Assembly (NCBI GenBank): GCA_914767715.1
Contig: OU612068.1
Location: forward strand, 8,618,001-8,682,000
Direction of reading: 5' to 3'
From: Membranipora membranacea
Taxonomy: Eukaryota > Bryozoa > Gymnolaemata > Cheilostomatida > Membraniporidae
DNA: 64,000 nucleotides
Part shown: piece by piece, positions 22,185 to 32,840 of the stretch
How the letters are laid out: every line of letters starts with the position of its first letter
How positions within the stretch are numbered: position 1 is the first letter of the stretch
Translations under genes and position numbers: made by a program
The notes under the pieces: generated by a model
What the model saw: the letters and a program-made list of their open reading frames with translations, nothing else
Told to the model about the DNA's origin: nothing
Database searches by the model: none

Positions 22185-23149
22185 GGTATGGTTCAATCGT
22201 GCTCGAAGTTAGGGAAATTTTAATGGCTAGGCTCATTTTCATTTTTGCTGGCTCAATACAACACCAATTGTTTGTTCGCCTCAGGACTTTTTATGTCAGT
22301 TATATGACAACCAATTTTAAAGGATTTTGCAAGGCATTGAACATCAGAAAAGGGAAAATACGGCCAATTATTGCGGTCATGACTGCTTGAAATGGTATTC
22401 ACTGCAATAGCGAGGGAAAGAGAAAAAAAAATGGAGTAGGCAAGGTGTGGTATTGTTAATTCACAGGAAATATGTAGAGAGCTTTTGATTTGTTGGAGCT
22501 GTAGAGTCTCCTTTATTTAGTAGATTGGTATGTCCGTGTAAAGGTATACTCCTACTAGTTAATCTACATTCCCAGCAACATTCTATGAATCATACAGACA
22601 TGATGATAAATCTGATATTCAGGTTATATCGCGTTAAGAGACGGAGCCTCTTCAATAAACTTAAACGTTAAACATGTTGGCTATCCCTGAAATTCGATTG
22701 TAGCCAATATTGCTTGTCATTCCTTTCCCAAAAAGGGCTGAAACCATCAAAATTGCCTCAATTTTTCAAAATTTTTATGGGGGAGGCTCCAGTAACACCA
22801 CTTATCCAACAACAGAACAGGTAAAACTAAACTTCTTTCTGTACATGAAGAATATAAATAATATTTCATAGTCTATATCACAATATCATCAAGATCGATA
22901 CTTCACAATTAAGGTCACCCTTTTATTTTGGTATCCCTTATATAAAATATGACAAAATCCCATGATGGTATATAAATCATGATTATGCGTTACAGTAAAA
23001 TACGCACATCAGGTCAGGTTATGTAAAACTTAAAACGGAAGAATTGGAATAATGTTTTAGAACACATGAAATAACAGTATGCAAATATCTATCAAGAAAG
23101 AGGAAGTACTATCATGAAAGAATCTTGCCAATATGGAAAATATTATACC

Positions 23150-23879
23150 AATCGTACAGGAAAATCTATCGGAGCGAAAGCTCCTTAATTGGATGACATC
23201 TGCGGACCTGGCTGCGGGGAAACAACCCCAGTACTACTCAAAGACCATCTACCTCTACGGATCAGAAGCGATTATTATTCAAAGCTAAACTTTCAAAATC
23301 AGTTCAGTACTTGATGCAAAATAGTGACGGTATACTGCTCAGAGAAATGTATTTGCACTTCTGGTATTGCCGTATCATCAGCTTTGTATAAGAGTAAACT
23401 AAACACATACAACCTAACTGCTCAGGTGCATCGGAATAAGAAATTCTTTTGTGCTGTGCATGAAGCTATAAGGGGTCGCTCAGGCAACGACATAGCTAGT
23501 GCCATCACTTTGTTGCTGACAAATATAGATGCAGAACACCCACACGCGGCCCATCCTCTGGTCTGACCCATGTTGGTCACAAAATCGAAATTCGCACATG
23601 AGCTATGCATTGCAGCTCTTTATACAGCAAACTCCTGCAATATTGACCATCACACAGCGATTCTGCGAGCCTGGACATATCTCAATTATTGATGAGGATA
23701 ACCTGCATAGGGTCATCGAATGCCAGCTGCCAGATCAATTATTTTCACCAGTATCATTAATGCGAGATCAACTTATCAAACCATGTGGAATGCAAATGTT
23801 TGTCCACAACATGAGATCAGAAGATTTCTTCAATTTTGAAGAACAGGCTGAAATTAACACCTACCAGAAAGCTAAATAA
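23150..23879 (+). pseudogene. Uncharacterised transposase-like protein, copy C2
   Basis: Same family as 13180-13978. Here the middle is preserved: KSKLNTYNLTAQ, then FFCAVHEAIRGRSGNDIASA and LLTNIDAEHP, followed after one frame change by LWSDPCWSQNRNSHMS, ITQRFCEPGHIS, DNLHRVIE and the EQAEINTYQKAK end. Together the two copies show an N-terminal Cys-rich part, a VxNLTxH-like strand, a GxxDIAS segment and the SDxxxxQNRN and EPGH/DxxHxxIE motifs in family order. Both copies are disabled. Confidence 0.65.
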
Positions 23880-24383
23880 GCATCAATGAAAGAGCAGGGA
23901 TTGGTATAGATGGACAACTCACTGACACTCGACTCTGACACACTTCGACACAGCTGATCATAGGTTAGCAATAGAATGGTTATCGGCTGCCTGTGTAGCA
24001 AGTGACAGATGCTCTTAATGGATATGGACAGCAATCACTGTATTGTAAAAAAAGTACAGGATCTATCCGATGAAAATACCAGTCTCAGTAAAGAACTCAG
24101 GGCGAAGAATACATGATAATATTATATATATATATATATATATATAATATATTTATCTATAGAGGTTTGTCTGGTTATTACAGAGGTTTTATACTATGCG
24201 ATCCTGTTCAAAATTCTTGACTGTGATAAAATAATAATTCAAAACTAACATTACGATTGTTTCTTCTTTTAATAATCTACCTTTATCAAAAAGCTCATTG
24301 TGTAAAATTGCATCTTCAAATTAGGGATCATTCCAATTATTGTCATGATTTCAATTGTAACTTTTCATTTATTTGTTCTCTAG

Positions 24384-24431
24384 AGCTCTGCAAATTTAGC
24401 CTCTGCATCGTCTTATGAAAAAAACATCTAA
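24384..24431 (+). CDS. 16-codon terminal exon, copy 3
   Basis: Acceptor ttctctag, then SSANLASASSYEKNI and TAA, the same length and stop as the C1 copies. It lies upstream of the 24537-24986 frame, as copy 1 lies upstream of its C1 counterpart. Confidence 0.45.
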   Translation, partial: SSANLASASSYEKNI

Positions 24432-24536
24432 GATTTTATGATTTTTATCTCACTGATATTTGTCTTTTACAAATTCCCGAGCAACCCTGCACGTAAAGAG
24501 AACATATTTGAGGGGCCAATGCACACTTAATTAAGC

Positions 24537-24986
24537 ATGAGCTTGCTGACCAGTTGTCTCATCCCAGTGACGGTCACTCCAGTCAAAGGTGAAAAGCCCT
24601 ATCAGGTTATATTGAGTGCGAGGCCGGAAAAGTGGACTGTTACAGCCCAGTCAGACTCATCTCACCTGGGAAACTCACAGGTGAGAGCTATAGAGAAAGT
24701 GAATCTCAGAAAAGAGACATTCAGATGCGCCAGAATAATAACAATTGACTCTATTAAAAAGTTGCTGGCGAAGGATGTCAAGTACCGTTCGAGTATAATT
24801 ACACAGCAGTCGACCAAGCTGGGCCAAGCTGGGATTATCGATCGCCCAAGTGAATTATATGTTCAGTTCAGCAGTAGAGTGGTCCAGTGGCAATTATCAA
24901 ATGTGTTACACAATTGTTGGCAGCAGCCACTGTGGGACAGTGGACGACAACTAGATGCATTGGAGTTTTCTGTTTTGTGTTATTAA
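24537..24986 (+). CDS. Open frame of 149 residues, unknown family
   Basis: From ATG 24537 the frame is open to TAA. Segments include GEKPYQVILSARPEKWTV, SDSSHLGNSQVRAIEKVN, KETFRCARIITIDSIKKLLA, and a VVQWQLSNVLHNCW part rich in Trp/Gln. The C1 copy (14935-15360) preserves the same frame over most of its length, with differences concentrated in third positions as far as I can judge, so it was probably coding when duplicated. The N-terminus is uncertain: an acceptor-like ctcatcccag at about 24567 could make this an internal exon start, and gtgagagc at 24681 a donor. No transmembrane segment or known motif. Confidence 0.4.
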   Translation: MSLLTSCLIPVTVTPVKGEKPYQVILSARPEKWTVTAQSDSSHLGNSQVRAIEKVNLRKETFRCARIITIDSIKKLLAKDVKYRSSIITQQSTKLGQAGIIDRPSELYVQFSSRVVQWQLSNVLHNCWQQPLWDSGRQLDALEFSVLCY

Positions 24987-25173
24987 TTTGGGGTAAATCT
25001 TGCTCAAAATTCTCAATTGTGATGATATTTATACCTTTTAACAGGACATTGCAATTGATTCTTGTTTGAATAATTTACCTTTATCAACAAGCTTGTTGAG
25101 CAAGTTACATCTTTCAGATCAGGGATTCCATAATATTTAAATCAACTGTAACATAATATTATTTTGTCTTTAA

Positions 25174-25221
25174 AGCTCTGCAAATTTCACCTGTGCACAG
25201 TCCTGTGATAGCAACATCTAA
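25174..25221 (+). pseudogene. 16-codon terminal exon, copy 4
   Basis: SSANFTCAQSCDSNI then TAA. The acceptor AG is replaced by AA (ctttaaagctct), and the Tyr of the end motif is now Cys, so this copy appears dead although length and stop are kept. Confidence 0.4.
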
Positions 25222-25449
25222 GTTATTTTGCTTTTTAGCTCTCAGATGTCTTTTACATGACTGATCTTCTGCTTGATAAATGCTATAAAATTTATCATTG
25301 TTTTCTTCTAATGTTTATGATTTTTTTATTTTGATATTTTTTTGACACTTTTTGAAAACATTTTAGTCTTGAAATAAGGAGTGCCAATAAATGTGTAAAA
25401 ACAATTCCAGTGCATTAATTTCTTTCAAATGTATACACTTTTTTATTTT

Positions 25450-25760
25450 ATCATTGGCTTATGCTCCTTGGCTATTTGCGCTCCATCAGTGATCATGTTT
25501 GGCAGACAAAAACAATGATTACTATGCGTCTGTTGATGAACCACAAAATTGAACTCATCCGACGCATAAAAAGTGTAAAAAAAAACAATCAAGGACCAGA
25601 AGATGAGGATCATCAGCCTACATACAGCATAAGTTTGAAGGATTTGGGAGACCTGAGGGAGCCTTGTCAGAAAGCAGCTCATTCTATCTAATGAACAGAG
25701 TGTTGTTGACGCCACAAAGACTGAGCTTCATTGTGATCAATCGTTTTGTTTTAGGTAAGG
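25450..25760 (+). pseudogene. Transmembrane/tail exon region, copy C2
   Basis: The DNA aligns with 15860-16242 and 55160-55446. One frame (25461-25691) reads TMITMRLLMNHK, RRIKSVKKNNQGPEDEDHQP and stops at TAA. In the membrane-spanning part the hydrophobic frame is lost. The KNNQGPEDE segment equals KKNQGAKEE of the 55-kb copy, so this frame is the shared tail frame. A donor (ttag|gtaagg at about 25753) is at the conserved place. A decayed copy. Confidence 0.5.
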
Positions 25761-26560
25761 ATTAACTTTTTATGAAATCATACAAATTGCTATGAAAACG
25801 TTTTTTTTTCAGTTCCACCACTTTTCATGCATGCCAGTTGTGAGTATACTACTGTTTCTATCTAACAATTTTTGTTTTTCTCATTTTTGGCACTATTTGG
25901 AAAACATTGCACTACCAAACAATACATACTGCCAATAAAATTGTTGTTAATAACGATTTCACTGCATCACTTTCTTTTTTCAAAAGGTAAGATTGGTGCA
26001 AACCACAATGACAATTGCAATACGGAACTCAATGCACTGTAAACAAATATTTTCTTAATTAAGTTTGTGAGCAACTTTCACTGTGTCACTGTTCTAACGT
26101 GTCTCTGTAGTTATTCTAATCCAATTCCTTAGTAATTCTAAGATTGGCTGTGACTTGAATGAGTCTCATCAGATAATTTCATGTTGCATGTCTGCTTACA
26201 GTCATTTCATAAGGTTGCAATCAGGACAATTTCCGTTTTCTCAACGAATTTCCTACGATTTATAAGTCAAATAATGTAGTTATTGGATATATACATAGAA
26301 CAAAAGATTTGATTAAAAGACAGAATATTTTATTGCTATACAGCTATCTATTAGTCAGACTTGGATTGAAAGGATTTTGTCATACATTATGGACCCGATA
26401 TCACGTCTAAATTAAAAACAACTGCATGCATGCAGAGAGCTGTATTTCTGCCAACCTGCCAATCTGCCATCACCAAAAAAAAGTTTTTACTCCACAACAG
26501 CAGCAAAAATTGGGGAAGCTGTTATGAAGGCTTGTCAAGAGGAACACCGTTCACAGAGCG
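25760..26560. other. AT-rich, no gene seen
   Basis: A second 3'-end-like motif (tgccaataaaattg near 25930) repeats the one at 25386. The rest, including a tgcatgcatgcag palindrome near 26423, shows no open frame or family similarity that I can support. Confidence 0.35.
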
Positions 26561-26579
26561 CTCAGCGATGCTGTAAAAG

Positions 26580-27223
26580 TCAGCCTATCATGAACTCATC
26601 ATGCCTGAACAGAAAAAAAAGAGGGTACATTGTAAGATAGCACCAATAGTGATCATAAGGCAATCAAGTAACTTTCAATGGAGGTTGAAGAAGAAAATCA
26701 AGACAAGCTTCCTCAGGAATCAACAAACCTTCCTGACATTCCACCATAAAATTAGAAGAAAGACCTTTGAATGCCTTGGGCAGAAGCAGAGTTCACAGAG
26801 GGCTCAGCAATGCTGTCAGGATCAGCCTATCGTGAACTCATCATACTTGAGCAGAAAAAAGCAGGTAGTATTGAAAGATAGCAGTGATGGTGAACATGAA
26901 GCAATCAACAAGAAATATCGTTTTGAAGATGTAGAAAGAAGAAGAATATCAAGACAAGCTCAGGAAATAAGTACAGAACTTATTATGATGAAAATACCAG
27001 TCTCATTAAAAAGCTAAGGCTGATGAATGCACACAAAAAACAGCAATACGACCAGCTTCAACAGCCTCCCTGCATAGTTCATATGCTGGCACATAACAGT
27101 AAAACAACAACATCTCCAGAGGGGCCGCAGTTAAATTGGGCACAGCAACATCTCTACATAAAAGACGCAAAAATGATGCACCTTTATTACCGTATAGGTC
27201 ATCGTCATTGTAGTAGATGGTGA
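26580..27223 (+). pseudogene. Unrecognised gene fragment, copy C2
   Basis: Open frames at 26601-27017 and 27023-27223 match the broken C1 copy at 18.0-18.56 kb. The first has a basic N-terminus, then VVLKDSSDGEHEAINKKY and a RRRISRQAQE helix; the second has LRLMNAHKKQQYDQL and PPCIVHMLAHNSK. A segment around 26585-26700 is repeated at 26820-26950, so there is a local duplication inside the frame, which C1 does not share. No family recognised. Confidence 0.4.
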
Positions 27224-27239
27224 AATCAGTGCCAATGAT

Positions 27240-27615
27240 GATGATATATTGCGAGAGATTAGAGGGCTTGATATCGACAAAGCCATTGAAAAAATCACCA
27301 CGAGGAGCACCAACTGCTCTACAAAGTTTGCATCCAGTTGTCGGATGAAAGAATGGTTGATTTTGCTCTCACAAAATGGCTTTTTGAGCTGTTTTGGAGT
27401 CTTCAGCCAGCAAAGTAATGCAACAGAGCAGCACTCTACCAAAAACAATAGGTGGTATCAAAGGAGTACGGTTATTTGTTGCAGACGACACATTTGTCTA
27501 TGATCAAAGGTTATCAATAGAATGGTCAGCAGGTGCCTATGTAGCAATGATGAGAAGAATTAGGAAAGACAAATTAGATTGAGATGCAGCGGAAATATCG
27601 AAATTTTGTGATGAC
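27240..27615 (+). pseudogene. Continuation of unrecognised fragment
   Basis: A frame with RGLDIDKAIEKITTRSTNC is followed by frame changes and a later EWSAGAYVAMMRRI segment. The last part (gcctatgtagcaatgatgagaagaattagg) recurs in decayed form at 2840, 14020, 14265, 23990 and 39545, showing that the unit was once present in all four blocks. Stop codons differ between copies. Confidence 0.35.
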
Positions 27616-28959
27616 AAACACTTTTAAGCTGATTCCCTTTTAGAACAAGAGAAAATCACGGGTAATTGGTCAAAAGTTTTGGTAACATGATAGACAGTTT
27701 GCTGAACCCTTTTTTATTGATTACCATTTTCAGTAAGATTTCTGCTAATAGAATTCAATAAAGGCCAATAAAAGTTGGAGGTTTGTGGTGCCATAGTAAA
27801 TGACCTATTGGATAAGTTTGTGCGTACACCAAATATACCTCAGGAATGGAAAACTGCGGCAGAAGGCTTTTCTTAGCAATGGGATTTCTCTTGTTGTATC
27901 GGTAAGTTATGTACAGAATCTTGTGAGACAGAGCTGTGATGATAAAAGACATGTAGATTTTTCTCAATGGTTCATGAATTGTGAAAAGAACCAGCCAAGA
28001 TCTACCAAGTAATCAGGATCCTTTTTTCTACCTCTTGTTGCACATCTGAGATTCTGATTTAACTATGACAGTTTCAAACCTAATCTTGAAACTTTAAAAC
28101 ATAGGCCTTTACAATGCCTAACATATCGATTATGTAGGTGCAAAAGATGGTAAGCACGTAGCCATATAATCTCCTTCTCCTTCTCTGCATATCATAATTG
28201 CAAGTCACGGAAAAGTTTGATGCTAATGGCTGTGTGCGACAGCACGTATAAGTACCTATATGTGGATGTGGGGAAACCTGGGAAGTGGTCGGATGGAGGG
28301 TTGTTCAATCAGTGCACGCTTGGTACAGGGTTGACTGATGGAGTGATGGGATTACCTGAACCATTATCAATAGAAGTTAGTTAGATTCCGTGGTTAGGAT
28401 AAAAATGCACTTAAACTCAGCACTGTCATGAGAGGCATACAATTCTAAAAACTACGATGGAATTGTGTGATTCTCGTAGAGCTAAAATTAATTTGAATCC
28501 ACCAATAATGTGTTCATAGCTAATACATCCGCTTAGGTGTGTTTAGACCATTGGATTATCTAAAAAGCTATCAAATATAGACAAGAGAACGATATAGTAG
28601 GAAATATCCGAGATAACACTGCAAAACTGACTTCTACCCTTCACAACAGGACGAGAATCGCGATCTTAAAATGTAGAAATGTCTGATGACATATTATAAC
28701 CGTATGCTATGGATAGAGCAAAGGCACTCAATCAAAATATAAAATTGCTAACAACCAATCGGATTGCAAAGAGAGCTAACTATCAAAGGGAATGCCCATG
28801 ATCCTCATTTAGTAGTTCACTACTGCTGTGCAATCTACGAGTATATTTACTTTATTATTTTTATATATAAATCAGTATATATATATGTAAATGCGATCAC
28901 ATCATGTATTGAACATTGCCGATATGGAGCAGATTTGTGTGACAACACGGATAAATCTG

Positions 28960-29107
28960 GTCTAGTGGTATGTACAAAAATAACGATGTAAAATACGAAA
29001 ACAGTGAAGAAGTCTACTTCACAATTAACTTCTATCACACAACCAATACCATATTTGGGAATCACACAATCACCTTAAAATGGAACATTGATTTTTTCAT
29101 GCATGTC
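28960..29107 (+). pseudogene. Possible extracellular-domain fragment
   Basis: A frame ending at TAG (29105-29107) reads YKNNDVKYENSEEVYFTI, NFYHTTNTIFGNHTITLKW and a short hydrophobic end. The strand-like alternation and two N-x-T sequons (NTT is not one; NHT is) suggest an extracellular beta-sandwich piece. It follows the LTIKGNAHD remnant at 28.79 kb. There are no conserved cysteines, so I cannot call Ig. Confidence 0.25.
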
Positions 29108-29204
29108 TAGCAAAATATCATGTCTGAGATCCCGTGCAGAAGTCTTATGAGTTGAATGACTATATTAGGTCAGCTGGCCAGGATACAGACAAAGACCCCT
29201 CAAA

Positions 29205-29695
29205 CTTAGTAAAAGCGCCTCCTGTACTCAAGGTTCAATGGCAAAGATGCAACAAGATACGAACATGATATGGAGGCGAAAATAGAGGAGAAGGTCAGGC
29301 TAAAGAATCCAGGGATCCAGATTGATCAACCCTCACTAACTGCTGATAGCCAAACTTTTTACTAGAATACAATGCTCCATATAGCCTCTTCAAATAAGAA
29401 AAGGCAGCCAGTGAGGCCGATTCTTTAACTCAATCTGACAACCCCAAACATAACAAAAGACACAACTACTTTTACATGATCCAAGGTCCTCTACACATTT
29501 TTCAACTCCCATAATGATTGCTAGTTGTTGCAGGCCATGACTTTGCTTTCATAAAGGTGCAACGAGAGGAAGATTATTTTAGAGAGAGAATGTTTGACAA
29601 ATTACAACACCATTGTTTTGGTGCAAATTTGCCTGAAATTGTATTTCCAATGAAACGCCGAGGTGGGTTAAGAAAGAGTTTGGTTTGTTGTAAGT
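29205..29695 (+). pseudogene. Second YqaJ-type nuclease pseudogene
   Basis: Segments in family order: RYEHDMEAKIEEKV, then NPGIQI with a degenerate SPD region (LTADSQ), EYNAPYSLF (family: EIKCPYS), HNYFYMIQGPLHIF (family: HNYYYQIQGQLHI), and after two stops HDFAFIKVQREEDYFRERM, NLPEIV. It is a different subfamily from the one at 10.64 kb: the E-x-K motif here lies in a CPYS context. Several stops and small deletions disable it. It lies between block C2 and block B. Confidence 0.75.
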
Positions 29696-30218
29696 GATGC
29701 ATTTATTTAGAAGAATTTTTTTACTTGAAACACAACCTCAAATAGTTAATCTAACCAAGTAATTTGTGTATATATACTTATGAGATGTAGATGTATGATC
29801 AATATTCAAATATTACTTATACTATAGTTATATATGCATTTTACATTGACTATGACTATGAAACTGACTGCAAATTCAAGACTTTTATTGTTATCTAACT
29901 TTCTAAATTTTGATAATGGTGTTATTTATACTAACTTAATTCTAATCAGAAAAATATTCCATCCTTTGCACATTTTTTATGATCACGCTTTTCTTTACTC
30001 ATATTATTTAGCTAATCTTCATTTCACTGTCACATGTTATCTATGAACATATAATTAGTAGAGACTATTTTTTCATTTATTTACACTATTTACACTTGCA
30101 TTCATACTATAGTAGGACTAGGGGAGGGCTGGGACTAGCAGTGTTTTTGATCATCAGGTTGGCTGCACTCAAAGATATAATCACAAAATAAATGATAATG
30201 ATCAAATATGTGATTTAG

Positions 30219-30656
30219 GTGCAAAAACACTCCTCGCATGACACGTTGCGGCATGCAGGATGCATGAATGTTTCCATTCATGAAAACTTTGAAATTTTTT
30301 TTTGTACACACATTAGTTGCTTATTACCTTTCCAACCATGTAAGTTTTATGAAAATTTGCCAAGGCAAATACTATACCTTAAGGTGGCATTATACGGCGA
30401 CATTTCACGCTCTAGTGTAGACAGTACATCAATCAAAATTCATTCACTGGCATTATCCATAATTATTTTAATCAGCATTGTTCAGAGTTATATATCCTTT
30501 TTCAAAGGAAACTCAACACCTAAAGTACTAATTTGGGCAATATCTGGATGCTACTTATTAACTTCATTGACCCCAGTTCATAATGAGTTTATATTCTTTT
30601 CATTTCATTCAGTTCTGGTCAAGCGCAAATTTTTTTTAAAGTACATTGTTGATTAA
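30219..30656 (+). CDS. Open frame with two hydrophobic segments, unknown
   Basis: The frame is open for 145 codons and has two membrane-like spans (about residues 77-96 and 105-122). Its 3' end overlaps the repeated 'ggtcaagcgcaaatt' sequence that follows the TM exons in other units. It may be a derived exon of the same membrane-protein family or chance. I see no close copy. Confidence 0.25.
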   Translation: MQKHSSHDTLRHAGCMNVSIHENFEIFFCTHISCLLPFQPCKFYENLPRQILYLKVALYGDISRSSVDSTSIKIHSLALSIIILISIVQSYISFFKGNSTPKVLIWAISGCYLLTSLTPVHNEFIFFSFHSVLVKRKFFLKYIVD

Positions 30657-31361
30657 AAACTTGCAAACCTATCCCTTCTTACTCGCACATAAATACTTCT
30701 TCTAGATTACCGCCATCGTGTATTAAAAAAATTCCAGTTTTTATGTCATTTTTTTATTATTAAAGGGCAACCAAGGTTTCACATAGCTCAGAAGCTAACT
30801 TATAATGCAGTATTACACCCTTATGACCCAGCTTTTGACCCAGAATAATCCAGATTGTACAATATCAGATGTTATTTATCCAATATACATACATTCCATA
30901 AATGTGATACAATAATTTATGTCAGAAAACAGGTGAAATATGAAGAGGTGTTTTACACATATGGCACACTGATTTCTGTCAGAGTCCATTAAATGATTAA
31001 TTGTGCATGTGCAGTGACCTGGAAAATGATAGGGAACGGCTAATAACGAGGATTAACGAGTAGTATCATATTGTTTATTATGCTGTGCTGGCTGCGCGTT
31101 AAATTTATCGAATACAGATTGGCTGTTTCCGGTTTCCTGCTTGAGCTTGTGGATCTTAGTCTAATATTGGGATGTATGGTAAGTATGAGCACCCCTGATA
31201 TGAAAATAAGTCAGAATATCTCGGTATAACTTTCTTTCCTCGTGTGTATCTGAAAGTTTGAGACTGTGGTGGAATTAGTTTTCCTAACATTATCCTTTGA
31301 AAAGTTGAATAGTACACCATTTATCTACTTTGTTTCGTATCTGCTAAGTTGCATTTTTACC

Positions 31362-32174
31362 ATGCATGAGTGTGATGATGGGATGGAAGTTGATGGTACT
31401 AGTTGTGAGCCTGCCAATATGATTGATAATGATGACATTGATTGTGGTGAGAGTGAATGTGCTGATCAGCATGCTGTTGTTGCTGAATCTATGAGAGGTG
31501 AAGGGAGTAGTAGTAGTGGACCCAGACCTTATTCATTTGCCCCTGTGAAGGCCTGTTCTGGGAAATATATGGCACTTTCAACCCCAACCTTGTCCCAGGG
31601 AGTTTTATTTGCCCTGGCTGAAGAAGAGGAGGATGAGGGTGATGACAGTGATAGTAGTAGTAGTAGTAGTAGTAGTAGTAGCAGCAGTACAACAACATCT
31701 TTCAATACCAGTGTAAATCTCATGGATGGCCCAATAAATATGCCTGGTTGTCTGTGTGGTCGATGCCTATGTATGGAGAAAGAATGTGAGAATGTGTGTT
31801 GCCTGCAAGAAAACTTTGATGGTGTTATATTTAGGAATGGATTTGTGCCTGGCCCTGATTCTTGTGTGTGTATGTCTGTGGAGATCCAACACATTCTTGA
31901 CCCCATCACGCTTGGCCTGGCATGGCAGCGTCAGCAGATGTTGAAAGGCTTGAAGGACCAACTGTCATTTAGAGTTATTAAGAACCGAGAGTACCGCCAC
32001 CATGCTTACGTTAGTTATGTGCAGCTGGTCCATGGGTTGATAGGTAAAAGACACCGTAAAGTGATTCCATCATGTGTGGTCAACTATATTAGGCAGTTGT
32101 GGCCAGACCCTAATGGGCGATACGTTGGATTCCGTGCACCTGAACAGGTAGAGGCAATTCAATCGATTGAATGA
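31362..32174 (+). CDS. P2X7 C-terminal (ballast) domain protein
   Basis: 270 aa from ATG 31362; the frame is open further upstream, but that part is hydrophobic and this Met precedes the acidic, Cys-containing N-terminus. Residues about 87-120 are an acidic tract and a serine run encoded by an (AGT)n microsatellite. From about residue 135 the P2X7 intracellular-domain pattern follows: CLCGRCLCM, ENVCCLQE, a long spacer, AWQRQQ, YRHHAYVSYVQLVHG, KRHRKVIPSCVVNYIRQLW, PDPNGRYVGF. In mammalian P2X7 this zinc- and guanine-nucleotide-binding domain is a channel tail; stand-alone forms are common in invertebrates. There is no channel part here. It lies inside the TTAA transposon, so it is probably cargo or an accessory protein. 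The stop codon lies in the first unit of a minisatellite. Confidence 0.85.
   Translation: MHECDDGMEVDGTSCEPANMIDNDDIDCGESECADQHAVVAESMRGEGSSSSGPRPYSFAPVKACSGKYMALSTPTLSQGVLFALAEEEEDEGDDSDSSSSSSSSSSSSTTTSFNTSVNLMDGPINMPGCLCGRCLCMEKECENVCCLQENFDGVIFRNGFVPGPDSCVCMSVEIQHILDPITLGLAWQRQQMLKGLKDQLSFRVIKNREYRHHAYVSYVQLVHGLIGKRHRKVIPSCVVNYIRQLWPDPNGRYVGFRAPEQVEAIQSIE
31653..31684 (+). repeat. (AGT)n microsatellite coding for serine
   Basis: About ten AGT triplets, ending in AGC AGC AGT, lie in frame in the P2X7-domain gene and encode most of its serine run. Length change in triplets would leave the frame intact. Confidence 0.9.
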
Positions 32175-32521
32175 TCATGTGATTGATATGAAGTGAGAGA
32201 GTGGCTGTTGTTCTGATTTTATATATATAAATGTATGTATATACGTTGATGATGGAAACAATTGAATGATCATCTGATTGACATGAAATGTGAAAGTGAC
32301 TGTTGTTCTGAGTTTATATATATAAATGTATGTATATACGTTGATGATGGAAACGATTGAATGATCATCTGATTGACATGAAATGTGTAAGTGACTGTTG
32401 TTCTGAGTTTATATATATATAAATGTATGTATATACGTTGATGATGGAAACGATTGAATGATCATCTGATTGACATGAATTGAGTGAGTGGCTCGTTTAT
32501 ATAAATATATGTACATACGTT
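32166..32521. repeat. Minisatellite, 95-97 bp unit, about 3.7 copies
   Basis: Units begin with attgaatgatcat at 32166, 32261, 32356 and 32453 and each carries 'atatacgttgatgatggaaac' near its end (the last unit is degenerate). The array starts inside the last codons of the P2X7-domain gene and lies between the 3' ends of the two convergent genes of the transposon. Confidence 0.95.
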
Positions 32522-32840
32522 GTATTAACTAACAAGGAAAAATGTATAACAAAAATTTATGTTCATAGTTATTTGTTGTGTTAACGTTGTAGATTATGGA
32601 AACAAATCAGGCAAAAAACCAGTCTACAAATCAGGTCATGGTGTGAAGTCAGAATCTGGACATATACTTCTCCTTAAGTTCTGCCAAAGATGGTTTCACT
32701 GCTGCTTTCGAGATCTTGGTAGAAGGTATCTAAAACATACATAATTTAATAATAGTAATACTTAATTTGAGACGATTGATAGGTTATCAGACTATTATTA
32801 TTGGTGTATCGACAACCCCCTTGGCATAAAAGTCACTTAT

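Larger units (their letters stand above)
22800..28980. repeat. Segmental duplication block C2
   Basis: This is the partner of block C1 (12.8-18.85 kb). It keeps some frames in better condition than C1, notably 23400-23566, 24537-24986 and 26601-27223. A TA microsatellite at 24122-24148 stands where C1 has a related AT-rich patch near 14520-14550. Confidence 0.8.

Noticed and set aside
31489-31961. Minus-strand open frames rich in Leu/Tyr opposite the P2X7-domain gene
   Set aside because: They are the complement of the (AGT)n serine run and of the conserved domain; no independent support.
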